A program made the translations under genes and the position numbers. Below are positions 27,345 through 37,594 of a DNA stretch of 64,000 bases, piece by piece; the stretch's first letter is position 1, and every line of letters begins with the position of its first letter. The stretch is from Paenibacillus lignilyticus. GTDB lineage: Bacteria; Bacillota; Bacilli; Paenibacillales; Paenibacillaceae. The stretch is from contig NZ_JAGKSP010000001.1 of NCBI RefSeq assembly GCF_017942085.1, positions 310,001 through 374,000 on the forward strand. The letters run 5' to 3'. The notes under the pieces were generated by a model that worked only from the letters and a program-made list of their open reading frames with translations, was not told the origin of the DNA and ran no database searches.

Positions 27345-29749
27345 GAAATAACGACTCCTTCGTTTAAGTGTAATAATGAGTTCTGAACTTCCTTGATAAT
27401 CCAATCGGTTAACCCTTTGATCGGCGCGCTGATGATTTCGTTGAGTTCGGCAGAACGCTGTGCATCGCGGTACTCCGCCGAATGCGACAGCTCTCGCTTC
27501 ACCGTAACAGGGCTCAGCTGAACCAGCCCTTCTTCCGAGTGAATAAATTCCAATTCCGTAAACACCTTTAACATGAACGAAACGGTGGACTCGGTAATTC
27601 CGCTTAGCTTCGATGCCAATTGTTTACTTATGCCCTCTTCATCCATCGGGCATTCGCGGCGCAGCAGCTTATACATGTCCCCGAATTGTTCCCGTGTTGG
27701 AAATGCCGGTAGGGTTCGGCTTGTATCGTAATGAAGATGGACCGCTTCAAGTCCTTCACAAGCCGCCAGGGCATAGGATAGTTTCTCTGCGGATGGAGGA
27801 CGGCCGAAAACGAATAAGTGGGAGCATGAGACCTTCTGCTGCTTCACAAATGCATCATAAGTCATGAAAGAGACATCCGCTGCTTCCTGCGACGGTTGAG
27901 CTGCTTCGAGCCAAACCTCGCTCGGAACCAGAACTATAGGTACTCTGTACTTGCCTGCAGCAAGCTGTTTCCTCAGTGCTGGAAGCGACTCACTGCCGGT
28001 ATCCCCGCGTTTATCGAAAACTTGAATATGCGGCACTCGCAAATCGTTCACCATAAACTGTGCTTTTCGCTGACCGTTCCACTCGTTAACCGAAAGCTCC
28101 CCGACCAGCTCGATGGCAGCGCCATGGGAGAGATGCTCCGTAAGATGTCCGCTGCCGAAACAAACCGCATCGAGCATTTTGCCTTGCCCGCTTATGGACA
28201 GCTTCAAATGTTTGCTTTCTTTCCCCATCGCTTTGCGATCGGCAAGCGTAACACCGGTGAGCAGCAGCTTAGGGGCTTCGTTGCCGATTCCGAATGGTTC
28301 CAGGTGAGCGAGCTGCTCCCTGACGCGCAAAGTCGCATCTTCCATTTTGCAGGTCAGATCGATCATCGTTTTCGGAATCCAGTCTTCTTCCGTAAGCCAG
28401 CTGTCCGCAAGCGCGCTAAGCTTCGCTTCAAAGGCTTCCAGGTTGTCGCGGTGCAAGGTCATGCCGGCCGCAGCTTGATGGCCCCCGTAATGGTCCAGCA
28501 AGGCATCGCATTCGGTTAATGCCGCATGCAGGTCATACCCTTCAATGGAACGGGCTGAGCCTTTGCTTTTGCCCGTTTCGCCGTCGATGCCGAGGATCAG
28601 TGTCGGTTTATAGTATTTCTCGATGAACTTCGATGCCACGATGCCGACAACGCCAACGTTCCAGCCTTCGCCTGCAAGCACGATAACAGAGGGCTCCGGT
28701 AGGCCTGCTTCTGCGGCAGCTTTACATTTGGCCGCCCACATGTCCTGCGCTTCCTGCACGATCGTCTCCACAATGAGCTGTCTTTGGCGGTTTAACGCAT
28801 CTAAGCTGATGGCACTCGCTGCTGCCGATTCATGATCGGTTGACGTGAGCAGTTCCACCGCCTGCTTGGCATGCTCCAGTCTGCCCGCTGCATTGATGCG
28901 AGGCGCCATTCCAAATGCGACATTGGATGACTGCATAGATGCAAGCTCGATACCCCCGACCTCGGCCAACGCCCGGAAGCCCGGCTTCTCGGTTTGACGA
29001 AGCTGTTCCAGACCCAGTCTGACGAGCACGCGATTCTCATCCTTAAGCGGCATCAGGTCGGCAATTGTGCCGAGCGCAACGACATCCGTCCATTCAATCG
29101 GAGGCTCGTCCAGCAAAGCTTGCGCAAGCTTGAACGCAACCCCAACTCCGGCCAGCCCTTTGAACGGATAACTGCAATCCTCTTGTTTCGGATTAACGAT
29201 GGCGTAAGCTTCGGGAAGCTGATGAGGCGGCTCGTGGTGGTCCGTGACGACAATATCGATGCCAAGCTCGTTCGCGTACGCGATTTCTTCTACCGCACTA
29301 ATACCGGTATCGACGGTAACGACAAGGGTAATCCCGCTATCGGCAGCGGCACGTAATGCAGCTTTATTGAGTCCATACCCTTCCAGCGTCCGATGGGGAA
29401 TATAATAATCAAAATTCAGCTCCAGCCGCGTAAACAAGTAGGTCATGAGTGTGGTCGACGAGACGCCGTCGCAATCATAATCGCCATAAATCCGCACTCG
29501 TTCGCCGTTCTGGGCCGCCGCTCGAATACGAGATACGGCTTCATTCATGCCCTTTAGCAGAAAAGGATCATGCAGACATTCGATGCCCCCGTTCAAAAAC
29601 TGACGCGCAGATTCAACCCGGTCATAGCCGCGCTGAACCAGCAGTCTCGCGACAAGCGGTGAGAGGGACAAGCTGCGCGCTAAACCTGCTGCACGCGCCT
29701 CTCCCTCCAAATCAAACGAAGCGAGACTCCAGCGTGTTTTGGATTGCAT
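27341..29749 (-). CDS. recJ: Single-stranded-DNA exonuclease RecJ
   Basis: A DHH-family 5'-3' exonuclease of recombination and mismatch repair. About 802 residues. The metal-site motifs are [25 protein letters not shown] and [14 protein letters not shown]; the DHHA1 domain has [12 protein letters not shown]. The C-terminal 230 residues are the extra domain seen in Firmicute RecJ. The start is ATG at 29749 with GAGGTG upstream; the adjacent TTG at 29752 is an alternative. Confidence 0.96.
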   Translation of the reverse strand: MQSKTRWSLASFDLEGEARAAGLARSLSLSPLVARLLVQRGYDRVESARQFLNGGIECLHDPFLLKGMNEAVSRIRAAAQNGERVRIYGDYDCDGVSSTTLMTYLFTRLELNFDYYIPHRTLEGYGLNKAALRAAADSGITLVVTVDTGISAVEEIAYANELGIDIVVTDHHEPPHQLPEAYAIVNPKQEDCSYPFKGLAGVGVAFKLAQALLDEPPIEWTDVVALGTIADLMPLKDENRVLVRLGLEQLRQTEKPGFRALAEVGGIELASMQSSNVAFGMAPRINAAGRLEHAKQAVELLTSTDHESAAASAISLDALNRQRQLIVETIVQEAQDMWAAKCKAAAEAGLPEPSVIVLAGEGWNVGVVGIVASKFIEKYYKPTLILGIDGETGKSKGSARSIEGYDLHAALTECDALLDHYGGHQAAAGMTLHRDNLEAFEAKLSALADSWLTEEDWIPKTMIDLTCKMEDATLRVREQLAHLEPFGIGNEAPKLLLTGVTLADRKAMGKESKHLKLSISGQGKMLDAVCFGSGHLTEHLSHGAAIELVGELSVNEWNGQRKAQFMVNDLRVPHIQVFDKRGDTGSESLPALRKQLAAGKYRVPIVLVPSEVWLEAAQPSQEAADVSFMTYDAFVKQQKVSCSHLFVFGRPPSAEKLSYALAACEGLEAVHLHYDTSRTLPAFPTREQFGDMYKLLRRECPMDEEGISKQLASKLSGITESTVSFMLKVFTELEFIHSEEGLVQLSPVTVKRELSHSAEYRDAQRSAELNEIISAPIKGLTDWIIKEVQNSLLHLNEGVVIS

Positions 29750-29794
29750 CAATTGGCCTGACACCTCTTTTCTCAAAAAAAATCAACGCTGCTG

Positions 29795-30706
29795 CTATTG
29801 CAGTAGCGTCGGTAGTTGTTCCTGACTTGGATCATGATTTGTTTTGTACGGATAACCCGGATCATACGGCTCCACGTGCACGGTGACTTCCGTCATGTGA
29901 CTAAACCGTTTCATCAGAAAATATTTCACGCGTTTCGCGATCTCATTGCCTTCCAACACTGAAATGCGAGGATTGACGCTGATGACCACATCAGCAACTG
30001 CATAGTGACCATGCTCTCTGGCACGAAGCACCTCGACGCCGATTACACCTTCCATGCGAAGCACGACTGCCTTAAGCTCCGACATATCTGCCGGCTCTAC
30101 TTCCAGGTATCGGCTGCGCATGACGGAAGCGGAAGCGACCCGGTACCCGCTGGAGAAAACAATCACGACGATGATGAGCGAAGCTGCCGGATCCAAGTAG
30201 TACATGACGGGCATGCCAAGCGGCTTGCCCAGCATCGCACCGCCTGTTCCGACAAGCGCCGCAAGCGAAGCGTATAAGTCCGCTCCCCGCTCCTTGATCG
30301 GGAAGCGAACCTCTTTAAGAATAAATGCAAGAAACACGACAAGAGCTGCCGGCCAGCCAGGTGCTTCATCAACACCGTCTGCGATGGATTTGATGGCAGA
30401 GATGCCAATTTCCAAACCGATAATCATAAGCAGAATGGATGCCAATACGCCGGTTGCTGCCTCCGTTCGCCCTCTGGTAGCCGGTACAGGCGCGTGTGGT
30501 GATCCCAGCTGCCTGCAGCGACGGACACCTGTTAAGGAGACGAATGAGGCTGCTGCATCCGAAGCGGAACGGCATGCATCGGCCATTAACGCTTTGCTGC
30601 CTGCCAACATGCCGATTCCGCCTTTAATTACTGCTATACAACCGTTACCTATAAGTCCGGTCCATGCGGCAGACTCGGCTTTGGCATAACGTTGGGTCGC
30701 TGTCAT
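29795..30706 (-). CDS. Cation diffusion facilitator family protein
   Basis: A 303-residue protein with CDF architecture: about six membrane segments, then a C-terminal ferredoxin-like domain from about residue 205 (EPADMSELKAVVLRMEGVIG, then VTVHVEPY). The usual metal-site residues are altered: the TM2 motif reads ADACRSASDA, with Arg where His or Asp is usual, and the TM5 motif reads ERGADLYASL, with Glu in place of His. The usual HPYGHGRAE loop is also rearranged (SPHAPVPATRGRTE). Transport of a divalent metal is therefore less certain than the family name implies. Confidence 0.82.
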   Translation of the reverse strand: MTATQRYAKAESAAWTGLIGNGCIAVIKGGIGMLAGSKALMADACRSASDAAASFVSLTGVRRCRQLGSPHAPVPATRGRTEAATGVLASILLMIIGLEIGISAIKSIADGVDEAPGWPAALVVFLAFILKEVRFPIKERGADLYASLAALVGTGGAMLGKPLGMPVMYYLDPAASLIIVVIVFSSGYRVASASVMRSRYLEVEPADMSELKAVVLRMEGVIGVEVLRAREHGHYAVADVVISVNPRISVLEGNEIAKRVKYFLMKRFSHMTEVTVHVEPYDPGYPYKTNHDPSQEQLPTLLQ

Positions 30707-30786
30707 GGACGCCTCCTGTTCAAGCCTGTTCGCTTAAGTTTTGTACCTGTGGATGAGCCCGGTTCGGCCACCCTCTACTTATCATA

Positions 30787-31719
30787 CTACGATGCAGCCG
30801 GAGACTTGACTGCTGCTTTCGGTTTTTGTTTGTTTTTCAGGACAAGCCAGAGCTGACTCGCGATAAAGATGGACGAATAGGCTCCGCTTACGAGTCCAAA
30901 CAAGATAGCCAGCGAGAACAGTCTGATGGACTCGCTTCCGAAGATAAGCAAGCAAAGCGCAGCCACGACAACGGTCATAACCGTATTAATGGAACGCGTC
31001 AACGTTTGCCAGATGCTCTCATTGACCAGTTTAGCGATATCCGCAGCATTTTTGAGTTTCGCGAATCGCAAGTTCTCACGGATCCGGTCAAAGATAACGA
31101 TCGTATCGTTGATGGAGTAACCGATAATAGTCAAGATCGCCACGATGAATGGCAGATTCACTTCCAATTCGAAGATCGAGAACAAGCTGATGACGATAAA
31201 TGCATCATGCAGCAAAGCAACGATCGCCGCAATGGCAAAGCGCCACTCAAACCGGATGCTGACATAAATAACAATCCCGATGCTCGCAACCAGCATGGCA
31301 TACAATGCATTCGTCTGAAGCTCTTTGGCAATTTCAACGTCTACCGTATTGACTTCGGCAGAAGCGTCCTTGTCAAATTTCTCGTTAAAGCCTTCCTTCA
31401 GCGTCTTTTCCTTCGCATCTGTCAGTACATCGTCGAAACGAAGCGTAACACGGCTTGTCCCAACTGTTAAACCAGGTTCACCGAACCCGCTATCCTTAAG
31501 GTACTTCTCAATCTCATCCTTCTGACCCGTCAAATCTTTCTTCACTGCAATATCAACGCTGGAGCCTGCACGGAAGTCAACTCCGTAATTCAAGCCATGG
31601 ATACCAAGTGTAATAATACCAAGCACCGTAATAACAATCGAGAAAATGAAAAAGTATCGAGCCTTCTTCACGAAATCGAATTTACGATCCGAAGCCTCTG
31701 CAAATCCACTAAAGCGCAC
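30787..31719 (-). CDS. secF: Protein-export membrane protein SecF
   Basis: Partner of SecD; uses the proton gradient to complete SecA-driven export. About 310 residues with six membrane segments and a periplasmic loop. The opening GIHGLNYGVDFRAGSS and the later IGYSINDTIVIFDRIREN are SecF signatures. The start is uncertain because the gene overlaps the secD end: GTG at 31719 has AAGGAG 10 bases upstream and is preferred over GTG at 31728 or the codon at 31740. The secD and secF genes are separate here, whereas B. subtilis has a fused secDF. Confidence 0.93.
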   Translation of the reverse strand: MRFSGFAEASDRKFDFVKKARYFFIFSIVITVLGIITLGIHGLNYGVDFRAGSSVDIAVKKDLTGQKDEIEKYLKDSGFGEPGLTVGTSRVTLRFDDVLTDAKEKTLKEGFNEKFDKDASAEVNTVDVEIAKELQTNALYAMLVASIGIVIYVSIRFEWRFAIAAIVALLHDAFIVISLFSIFELEVNLPFIVAILTIIGYSINDTIVIFDRIRENLRFAKLKNAADIAKLVNESIWQTLTRSINTVMTVVVAALCLLIFGSESIRLFSLAILFGLVSGAYSSIFIASQLWLVLKNKQKPKAAVKSPAAS

Positions 31720-32971
31720 GTACTTCACTCTCCTTGACACCGAAGTAGGATTTCTTCTTCACAAGACCGCTGCGGATAATCAAAGTTAGGAGCAGGCGCG
31801 AGAAGAACACGTTCGTTAATACACTGATGATGATACTTAGAAGCAGGATTACCGCAAACCCTTTAACGGAACCAACACCGATAAAGAACAGCACGAGAGC
31901 AGCGATTGTAGTTGTAACGTGCGCATCGATAATGGTGCGGAACGAATTCTTGGAGCCTGCTTTCTGCGAGGACAGAATGCTCTTGCCGCTGCGCATCTCT
32001 TCTTTGATCCGCTCGGCCATAATGATATTGGCGTCCACCGCCATCCCGATTCCGAGAATGAAGGCTGCGATACCCGGCAAGGTCAGCGTGGCATCAATCA
32101 AGTTAAAGCCAAGCAGCAGCAGCCAAATGTATACGATGATGCAGAAGCTCGCAATAAGGCCAGGCAACCGGTAAAACACCATCATGAAGAGTAAAATCAG
32201 CACGGTACCGATGGCACCGGCAATAATCGTCTCTTGCAGGGACAATTTACCCAGTGTCGCACCGACGCTCTGTGTGTATTTCTCGGTCAGCTTAAGCGGC
32301 AGCGCCCCTAAGTTGATTGTATTTTTAAGGTCATTCGCTTCTTCACGCGTGTAGTTACCCGTAATAACCGCTTCGTTGCTGTTAATTTCAGCAGCAACGT
32401 TCGGCGCAGACAACTGCGTTTCATCCAAATAGATGGCAAGCTGGTTGTTCGGGCTCAGCTTGGCAATTTCGCGTGTAATTTCAGCGAACTGACTTGCGCT
32501 TTTAAGCTTAATCGCAATTTCGTAAGCATTCAGGTTCGTTTGGTGAACGGAAGCTCCGTTCTGTTTGAAGTCGCTGCCGTGAAGTTCGATTTTACAGTAT
32601 CCTTTATCAGCCGCGCAGCCGCGCGCGCTGCGGAAAGTCAATTCGGCAGGTTTCTTGAGGATGTCCCTTACTTTGTTCTCATCAGAAACTCCGGCAATCT
32701 TGACGCGAATCCGATTGCTGCCCTCGGTCGTAACTTCCGGCTCTGTTACCCCTGTTGCATTGGCACGCGACTCAAGGCTCTTAGCCGTCTCGATCAGAGA
32801 CTCCTTCGTCACTTTCCCGCCTGCCTCTATAGGCTGGGCTTCATACAGGATTTCAAATCCGCCTTTCAAATCAAGTCCTAGTTTCACGTCGTTGAAAAGC
32901 CAAGAGCTTGTTCCCGCTACTACGCCGGCAGATAGCACGACGATGAGTACGAATGCTAACAGACGATTCAT
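31709..32971 (-). CDS. secD: Protein-export membrane protein SecD
   Basis: Subunit of the SecDF proton-driven translocation motor. 420 residues. The D1 motif KLGLDLKGGFEILYEA follows the first membrane segment, a large extracytoplasmic domain spans about 55-230, and five membrane segments follow, with IGMAVDANIIMAERIKEE near residue 310 holding the conserved Asp. It overlaps secF by about 11-32 bases. The comN gene precedes it, as in Bacillus. Confidence 0.96.
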   Translation of the reverse strand: MNRLLAFVLIVVLSAGVVAGTSSWLFNDVKLGLDLKGGFEILYEAQPIEAGGKVTKESLIETAKSLESRANATGVTEPEVTTEGSNRIRVKIAGVSDENKVRDILKKPAELTFRSARGCAADKGYCKIELHGSDFKQNGASVHQTNLNAYEIAIKLKSASQFAEITREIAKLSPNNQLAIYLDETQLSAPNVAAEINSNEAVITGNYTREEANDLKNTINLGALPLKLTEKYTQSVGATLGKLSLQETIIAGAIGTVLILLFMMVFYRLPGLIASFCIIVYIWLLLLGFNLIDATLTLPGIAAFILGIGMAVDANIIMAERIKEEMRSGKSILSSQKAGSKNSFRTIIDAHVTTTIAALVLFFIGVGSVKGFAVILLLSIIISVLTNVFFSRLLLTLIIRSGLVKKKSYFGVKESEVRAL

Positions 32972-33041
32972 AATACCCTCAGTTCCCCCTTAAATTCTCT
33001 TGTGTCAACATTCCTATTATAGCGATGCCTGAAAAACGAGT

Positions 33042-33076
33042 CAAAAAAAAGAGCCCACTCGTTAAAAATGGGTCCC
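33042..33076 (-). terminator. Possible terminator at the 3' end of comN
   Basis: GGACCCA with TGGGCTC (around 33044-33075 on the minus strand) followed by a run of eight T. It overlaps the last codons of comN and lies before secD. Confidence 0.55.
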
Positions 33077-33328
33077 TTTATAGGCACTTACCGTCAAAAA
33101 GTTCATAAATTTTGTCACTTTCAGCGACAAAATATCGTTGACGACCTGATGCATGGCCGGCTCGCCTGTTTTGGTATACCGGTCCTTGACACACTGCCAA
33201 ATATCATTCCCGGATACATGCTCGTAACCGATCAATCGGAATTCATCCGCTTTGCTATCACATAAATGCTCGATGGTCGCGATCCATTCTTCATTCGTTA
33301 ATGGTATTAGTTCGCCTGTCATACTCAC
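33062..33328 (-). CDS. comN: Post-transcriptional regulator ComN family
   Basis: An 88-residue protein. The middle section NDIWQCVKDRYTKTGEPAM matches the ComN (YrzD) family. In B. subtilis ComN is a post-transcriptional regulator of comE that localises to the division site; whether the function carries over is unknown. It lies upstream of secD, as comN does of secDF in Bacillus, and this synteny supports the assignment. Confidence 0.82.
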   Translation of the reverse strand: MSMTGELIPLTNEEWIATIEHLCDSKADEFRLIGYEHVSGNDIWQCVKDRYTKTGEPAMHQVVNDILSLKVTKFMNFLTVSAYKGTHF

Positions 33329-33528
33329 GACCTCCTCACGTTACTATGCCCTTTATCCTATATTCATTCGCTGCCCGCTCGCCACTTTCCTGCTTCTCGG
33401 ATCAGCATTTGAAAAATTGACATGGATTCGGACATGCTGCGCATAAGCATAAGGATAGAACAGGACAGGTCTTGCTGGTAATCGGAAGTGAAGGAAAGGG
33501 ATCGAACGTAAAGGGAGAGGAACCGACT

Positions 33529-35151
33529 GTGACCAAGCAATCTTTTATTAAAGGTGCGTTAATTCTGCTGCTTGCAGGCATTGTGAATCGAATCCTTGCC
33601 TTCGTACCGCGTATTGCGCTTCCCCGCATTATCGGTGCCGAGGGAGTAGGCTTGTACCAGCTCGGTTATCCGTTTCTGATCGTCTTGCTCACTTTGATTA
33701 CCGGCGGTATTCCACTGGCAGTTGCCAAATGGATTGCTGAAGCCGAATCCAAGGGCGATTCCAAGCGGGTCAAACAGATATTCCGTTCCGCGATGGCGCT
33801 TACGGTACTGCTCTCCCTCCTGCTAACCGGTTTATTCGTGTGGCTGACGCCATGGATCACGACGCGGTTAATGACGGATCCGCGTGTTTATCAAACCTTC
33901 CTCATGATGAGCCCGCTATTGCTTATAATCGGGATCTCTTCGGTGTATCGGGGCTATTTTCAAGGGAAGCAAAACATGATCCCAACCGCTCTTTCTCAGA
34001 CGCTCGAAACGTTGATTCGCATCGTATTCGCACTGTTATTCGCAAAATGGCTGCTGCCATATGGACTAGCCTGGGGCGCTGCGGGAGCGATGCTCGGCGT
34101 GGTCGTCGGTGAAATCGGGGGGCTGGTTGTTCTGCTCTGGCAATATGCGATTGACCGTAAACGAGTGAAGCTTGCAATCATTCGCGAGGATTCCGTTTCT
34201 GAGCTCGCCTCATCAGACCTTCCGCCTGCTGCAGCGAAACCACGATTTCATATTCCCTTTCATAAACGGCGTGTTCCGGTAATGCGCCGATTGATCAGTT
34301 TGTCTGTGCCGGTAACGGGCAGCCGGATGATCGGCTCATTATCCTACCTTCTCGAATCCATATTGACTGCAAGAGCTTTGCTCGCTGCAGGGATAGCCGT
34401 CGGAGCGGCAACCTCTCAATATGGTGCGCTGCAAGGGATGATTATCCCGATCCTCCTGCTTCCGACAGCACTCACTTATTCCCTTGCCGTTTCGCTCGTT
34501 CCTTCCCTCTCGGAAGCCGCTGCCAAAGGAGACCGCGCAACAATCCATAAACGACTCCATCAATCCATGCGCCTCTCCCTTGTTACGGGAGCTCCTTTCG
34601 TAGTGGTGATGCTCCTATTCGCAGAGCCGCTTTGCCGTATCCTCTACAATCATGTGGAAATTGCTCCAATGCTGCAATGGATGGCCCCTGTGGGTTTATT
34701 CATTTATTTACAGGCACCGCTTCAAGCGGCGCTGCAGGCGCTCGATAAGCCGACCACTGCACTCCTGAACACCTTTATCGGCGCTGTCGTGAAGCTGGTC
34801 CTCATCGTTGAGCTCGCATCCAATCCATCCCTCGGGATATACGGCGCCTTAATTGCCATCAATGTCAATATCGTCCTTGTTACCGCGCTGCACTGGATCG
34901 CCGTTGTTCGCTCCGTCGGTTTCAGCATGGATCTGCTTGATTTCCTAAAAGTCGGCGCCGCGATGTTCATCATGGGTGCCGCGTCGTTATGGGTGATGAA
35001 TCTGCAGGCGCTTCCTGCCTTGTGGCATAACTTGATTCTCGCTTGCACCGCTGGCATCGTCGTCTATCTCGTCCTCATGGTGATGATGCGCATCATCGAC
35101 CGTTATGATGCGGAGCGCATCCCGTATCTCGGCAGATGGTTCAAATCCTAA
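33529..35151 (+). CDS. spoVB: Stage V sporulation protein B / MATE-type lipid flippase
   Basis: A MurJ/MATE-like polytopic flippase of about 540 residues with some 14 membrane segments; in Bacillus SpoVB is needed for spore cortex peptidoglycan, presumably flipping lipid II. The start is GTG at 33529 (VTKQSFIKGALILLLAG), behind GGGAGAGG. The signature LPRIIGAEGVGLYQLGYPFL is near the N-terminus, and YRGYFQGKQNMIPTALSQ follows. It is plus-strand, divergent from comN. The next gene downstream on the same strand is the TIGR04086 protein, with a DUF421 gene on the other strand in between. Confidence 0.93.
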   Translation: MTKQSFIKGALILLLAGIVNRILAFVPRIALPRIIGAEGVGLYQLGYPFLIVLLTLITGGIPLAVAKWIAEAESKGDSKRVKQIFRSAMALTVLLSLLLTGLFVWLTPWITTRLMTDPRVYQTFLMMSPLLLIIGISSVYRGYFQGKQNMIPTALSQTLETLIRIVFALLFAKWLLPYGLAWGAAGAMLGVVVGEIGGLVVLLWQYAIDRKRVKLAIIREDSVSELASSDLPPAAAKPRFHIPFHKRRVPVMRRLISLSVPVTGSRMIGSLSYLLESILTARALLAAGIAVGAATSQYGALQGMIIPILLLPTALTYSLAVSLVPSLSEAAAKGDRATIHKRLHQSMRLSLVTGAPFVVVMLLFAEPLCRILYNHVEIAPMLQWMAPVGLFIYLQAPLQAALQALDKPTTALLNTFIGAVVKLVLIVELASNPSLGIYGALIAINVNIVLVTALHWIAVVRSVGFSMDLLDFLKVGAAMFIMGAASLWVMNLQALPALWHNLILACTAGIVVYLVLMVMMRIIDRYDAERIPYLGRWFKS

Positions 35152-35154
35152 GAA

Positions 35155-35180
35155 AACACCGGCTTCAATGAGCCGGTGTT
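35155..35180. terminator. Convergent hairpin between spoVB and the first DUF421 gene
   Basis: AACACCGGCT, a 6-base loop and AGCCGGTGTT give a perfect 10-bp stem. The T run is on the minus side; it can serve both converging genes. Confidence 0.85.
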
Positions 35181-35186
35181 CGTCAC

Positions 35187-35936
35187 TTACTTATGTGGAT
35201 TTCTGCCTCGTCTTGCATCGAGAAAGATTTTGCCCCGGTGATCAATCGTGCATAGGAAGACTTGCTTCACATCGGTAATTCCGCGCTGACGCAGCTGATT
35301 ATTCAACCAGAAGCGGTCTTTGCCGAGCTGCTCCAAATTCGTTTTCTGAATCTCGCCGTCCATGATGAGCGGGACGGGCAGCGTTTCGAAGCGGTAATTC
35401 TTAGGAAACGGCTTAGGGAAATGGGCTTCATGGCTTTGCCCTTGTCCCCCATGCTCACCGCCCGATGATCCCGGATGGTGATGCTCTTGCCGATCCTTCT
35501 GGATAATGGATAGTTTGCCTGTCGTCTCTAAGATGGCAAACTCGACATCGGCGATATTCGTTTTATTTTCCCGAAACTGAAGCATCAAGTCATCCAGATT
35601 ATAGCGCTGCTTGCGCATCGCTTCTCGATTGAGCTTACCGTGCTCCACGAGTACAACCGGTTTACCGTCAAACAGGATGCGCAGCTTACGGCTTTTCAGC
35701 GTAATGACGGCAATGACAATCTGAATGATGAGCAGAAATACCATTGGCAAAATACCGTGAAGTAACGGGCGTTGCGTATCCTCGATGACGAATACGGCAA
35801 TCTCGGCAATCATGACGGAGATGACTAAATCAAAAACGGACAGCTTGCCGATTTCCCTCTTCCCCATAAGCCGCATAATGAGAAACACGATAAAGTAGAT
35901 GAGAAGCGTCCGGAACATCAGTGTCAAGTATTCCAC
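35187..35936 (-). CDS. DUF421 domain membrane protein (YetF-like), His-rich linker
   Basis: About 249 residues from the GTG at 35936, with AAGGAGG upstream. The N-terminus has three membrane segments with the RLMGKREIGKLSVFDLV signature, followed by the cytoplasmic YetF domain (RIDGKPVVLV-type strand: RILFDGKPVVLVEHGKLN). An insertion at about residues 162-184, rich in His, Gly and Ser (HHHPGSSGGEHGGQGQSH), interrupts the C-terminal domain. YetF-family proteins are spore or general membrane proteins of unknown biochemical role; the insertion is unusual and could bind metal. Confidence 0.88.
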   Translation of the reverse strand: MEYLTLMFRTLLIYFIVFLIMRLMGKREIGKLSVFDLVISVMIAEIAVFVIEDTQRPLLHGILPMVFLLIIQIVIAVITLKSRKLRILFDGKPVVLVEHGKLNREAMRKQRYNLDDLMLQFRENKTNIADVEFAILETTGKLSIIQKDRQEHHHPGSSGGEHGGQGQSHEAHFPKPFPKNYRFETLPVPLIMDGEIQKTNLEQLGKDRFWLNNQLRQRGITDVKQVFLCTIDHRGKIFLDARRGRNPHK

Positions 35937-36210
35937 TTGAGCCGCCCTCCTTGGATGTAGTGCGAGGCTGCTGCATCCCCGCATTCGCATCTGGCTGATT
36001 TATCGCTGCCAGCTGTAGTTGTTTCATGCCAGCACAAAGTACAACTATTGTCACCGGATGCAAAGTACATCATACGAAGGATGATGTTCGAATATTTGGT
36101 AATCAAGCGGAGTGCCTGCTGCTGCGGGCCAACTTGTACTAATCTGCTCAGCTTGACCATATCTTGTAATAATCGTGAACGCGACCGTAAATAATTGGAG
36201 GGATAACGAT

Positions 36211-36612
36211 ATGAAACCGATCAATGCCATGAAAAATGTTCCTAAGGTACACATGGCTTCACCGATGCTCGCAGGCATTTTGTATGCATCCATTTGGCTT
36301 GCATTAGGGGCGATTCTGCTTTCTTCTATGCTGAGATGGGGCAGCATGCAGGAAACCCAGCTTCCGCTTTACAGTTTGATCGTACACGGCTGCGCTTCAC
36401 TTGCGGGCGGTTTCGTATCCGGCAGAAGATCCGGAATGCGCGGTTGGTATTATGGCGGCATGCTCGGCATTGCCTACGGTCTGTTGATTCTGCTTGTCAG
36501 CTTTCTTTCCACGAACACCGGTATTAGTGGCAGAACGTTTACAATGCTGGTCGAAACCTTGCTTTGCGGCGCGTTCGGCGGCATGATCGGCGTGAACACC
36601 AAGCGGTCCTGA
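36211..36612 (+). CDS. TIGR04086 family membrane protein (YrzE-like)
   Basis: A 133-residue protein with four hydrophobic segments. The start is ATG at 36211 (MKPINAMKNVPKV) behind GGAGG, not the frame's first codon at 36175. The SLIVHGCASLAGGFVSGRRSG stretch and the closing LVETLLCGAFGGMIGVN are typical of TIGR04086. Function unknown; its B. subtilis counterpart is near spoVB. Confidence 0.85.
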   Translation: MKPINAMKNVPKVHMASPMLAGILYASIWLALGAILLSSMLRWGSMQETQLPLYSLIVHGCASLAGGFVSGRRSGMRGWYYGGMLGIAYGLLILLVSFLSTNTGISGRTFTMLVETLLCGAFGGMIGVNTKRS

Positions 36613-36724
36613 CAGCTTGTCCCGTTTGTGAACACTTTTGGAAATGGTCTCACTTGGGTATAGTTTATGATATACTAGATCGAGCTGAAATTACGAAGGT
36701 GCTTTTAGGAGGAAAGAACGTATC

Positions 36725-37591
36725 ATGACTTTGTTTGACAACATGACGACGGTCGCGATCTATTCGGCCATTACGGTGACGCTTCTGATCTGGTATGGAG
36801 CTGCAACGAACCCGTTCAAGGTTGGTGGATTGTTTCTCAGAGAGATGGCACTAAACCGCAAATATTTGCTGCATTTCGGCGCTTTGATGTTGATTCTGTT
36901 CCTCAACAAGCTGGAGATGCGCATCGAACATCATATGACCTATACTTATGATTTCGCAACGTTCTTCCAATCGATCGAAGGAAACTTCGTCGCCAATCTT
37001 CAACATATGTTCGAGAATCGTTATTTGACTGTATTTCTGGCTTTCATGTATGTGGTTGTCTTTCAAGCGATGCTTATTGCATCCATCGGGATTTATTCCA
37101 AACGCAGCAAAGACAAGCGGATGTTTTACGCTTTATGTTACGCGATTATGATTAACTATTTAGTCGCGATTCCGTTCTATTTGTTCCTGCCGGTCAATGA
37201 AGTTTGGTATCATGATCCGACGAACGTTTCATTCCTTATGCTGAACGTGTTCCCGGATTTCGAGAACCAGTATCGGGCTTTATCGGGCCTTGATAACTGC
37301 TTCCCAAGCTTGCATACGTCGATATCGGTTACGCTTGCGATATTGGCCGTGCGTTCCGGTATCAAACGATGGGCATGGTTCTGCTGCATCACTGCCGTCA
37401 TCATTATCTTTGCGATCTTCTATCTGGGGATCCACTGGTTTATCGATATGTGCGGCGGAGTGGTGCTTGCTACATTTGCTTCCACGATGGGCATGCGCCT
37501 AAGCGCGATGAACCTGTCCCTGCGCCGTGGTCGCCGCAGCGGTTCCGTTACCCCAGGGAACATTACTTATCTTCGCGAGGATGCGAAATAA
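36725..37591 (+). CDS. PAP2-superfamily phosphatase or transferase (Aur1/inositol-phosphorylceramide-synthase-like)
   Basis: A 288-residue polytopic membrane protein. Two PAP2 catalytic motifs are clear: C2 as CFPSLHTS (His) and C3 as FYLGIHWFID (His and Asp). The classical C1 KX6RP motif is not evident, as in Aur1-like PAP2_3 proteins. It probably acts on lipid-phosphate or transfers a phospho head group; the substrate is unknown. The start is ATG at 36725 behind AGGAGG. It is followed by a strong bidirectional terminator. Confidence 0.88.
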   Translation: MTLFDNMTTVAIYSAITVTLLIWYGAATNPFKVGGLFLREMALNRKYLLHFGALMLILFLNKLEMRIEHHMTYTYDFATFFQSIEGNFVANLQHMFENRYLTVFLAFMYVVVFQAMLIASIGIYSKRSKDKRMFYALCYAIMINYLVAIPFYLFLPVNEVWYHDPTNVSFLMLNVFPDFENQYRALSGLDNCFPSLHTSISVTLAILAVRSGIKRWAWFCCITAVIIIFAIFYLGIHWFIDMCGGVVLATFASTMGMRLSAMNLSLRRGRRSGSVTPGNITYLREDAK

Positions 37592-37594
37592 ACA

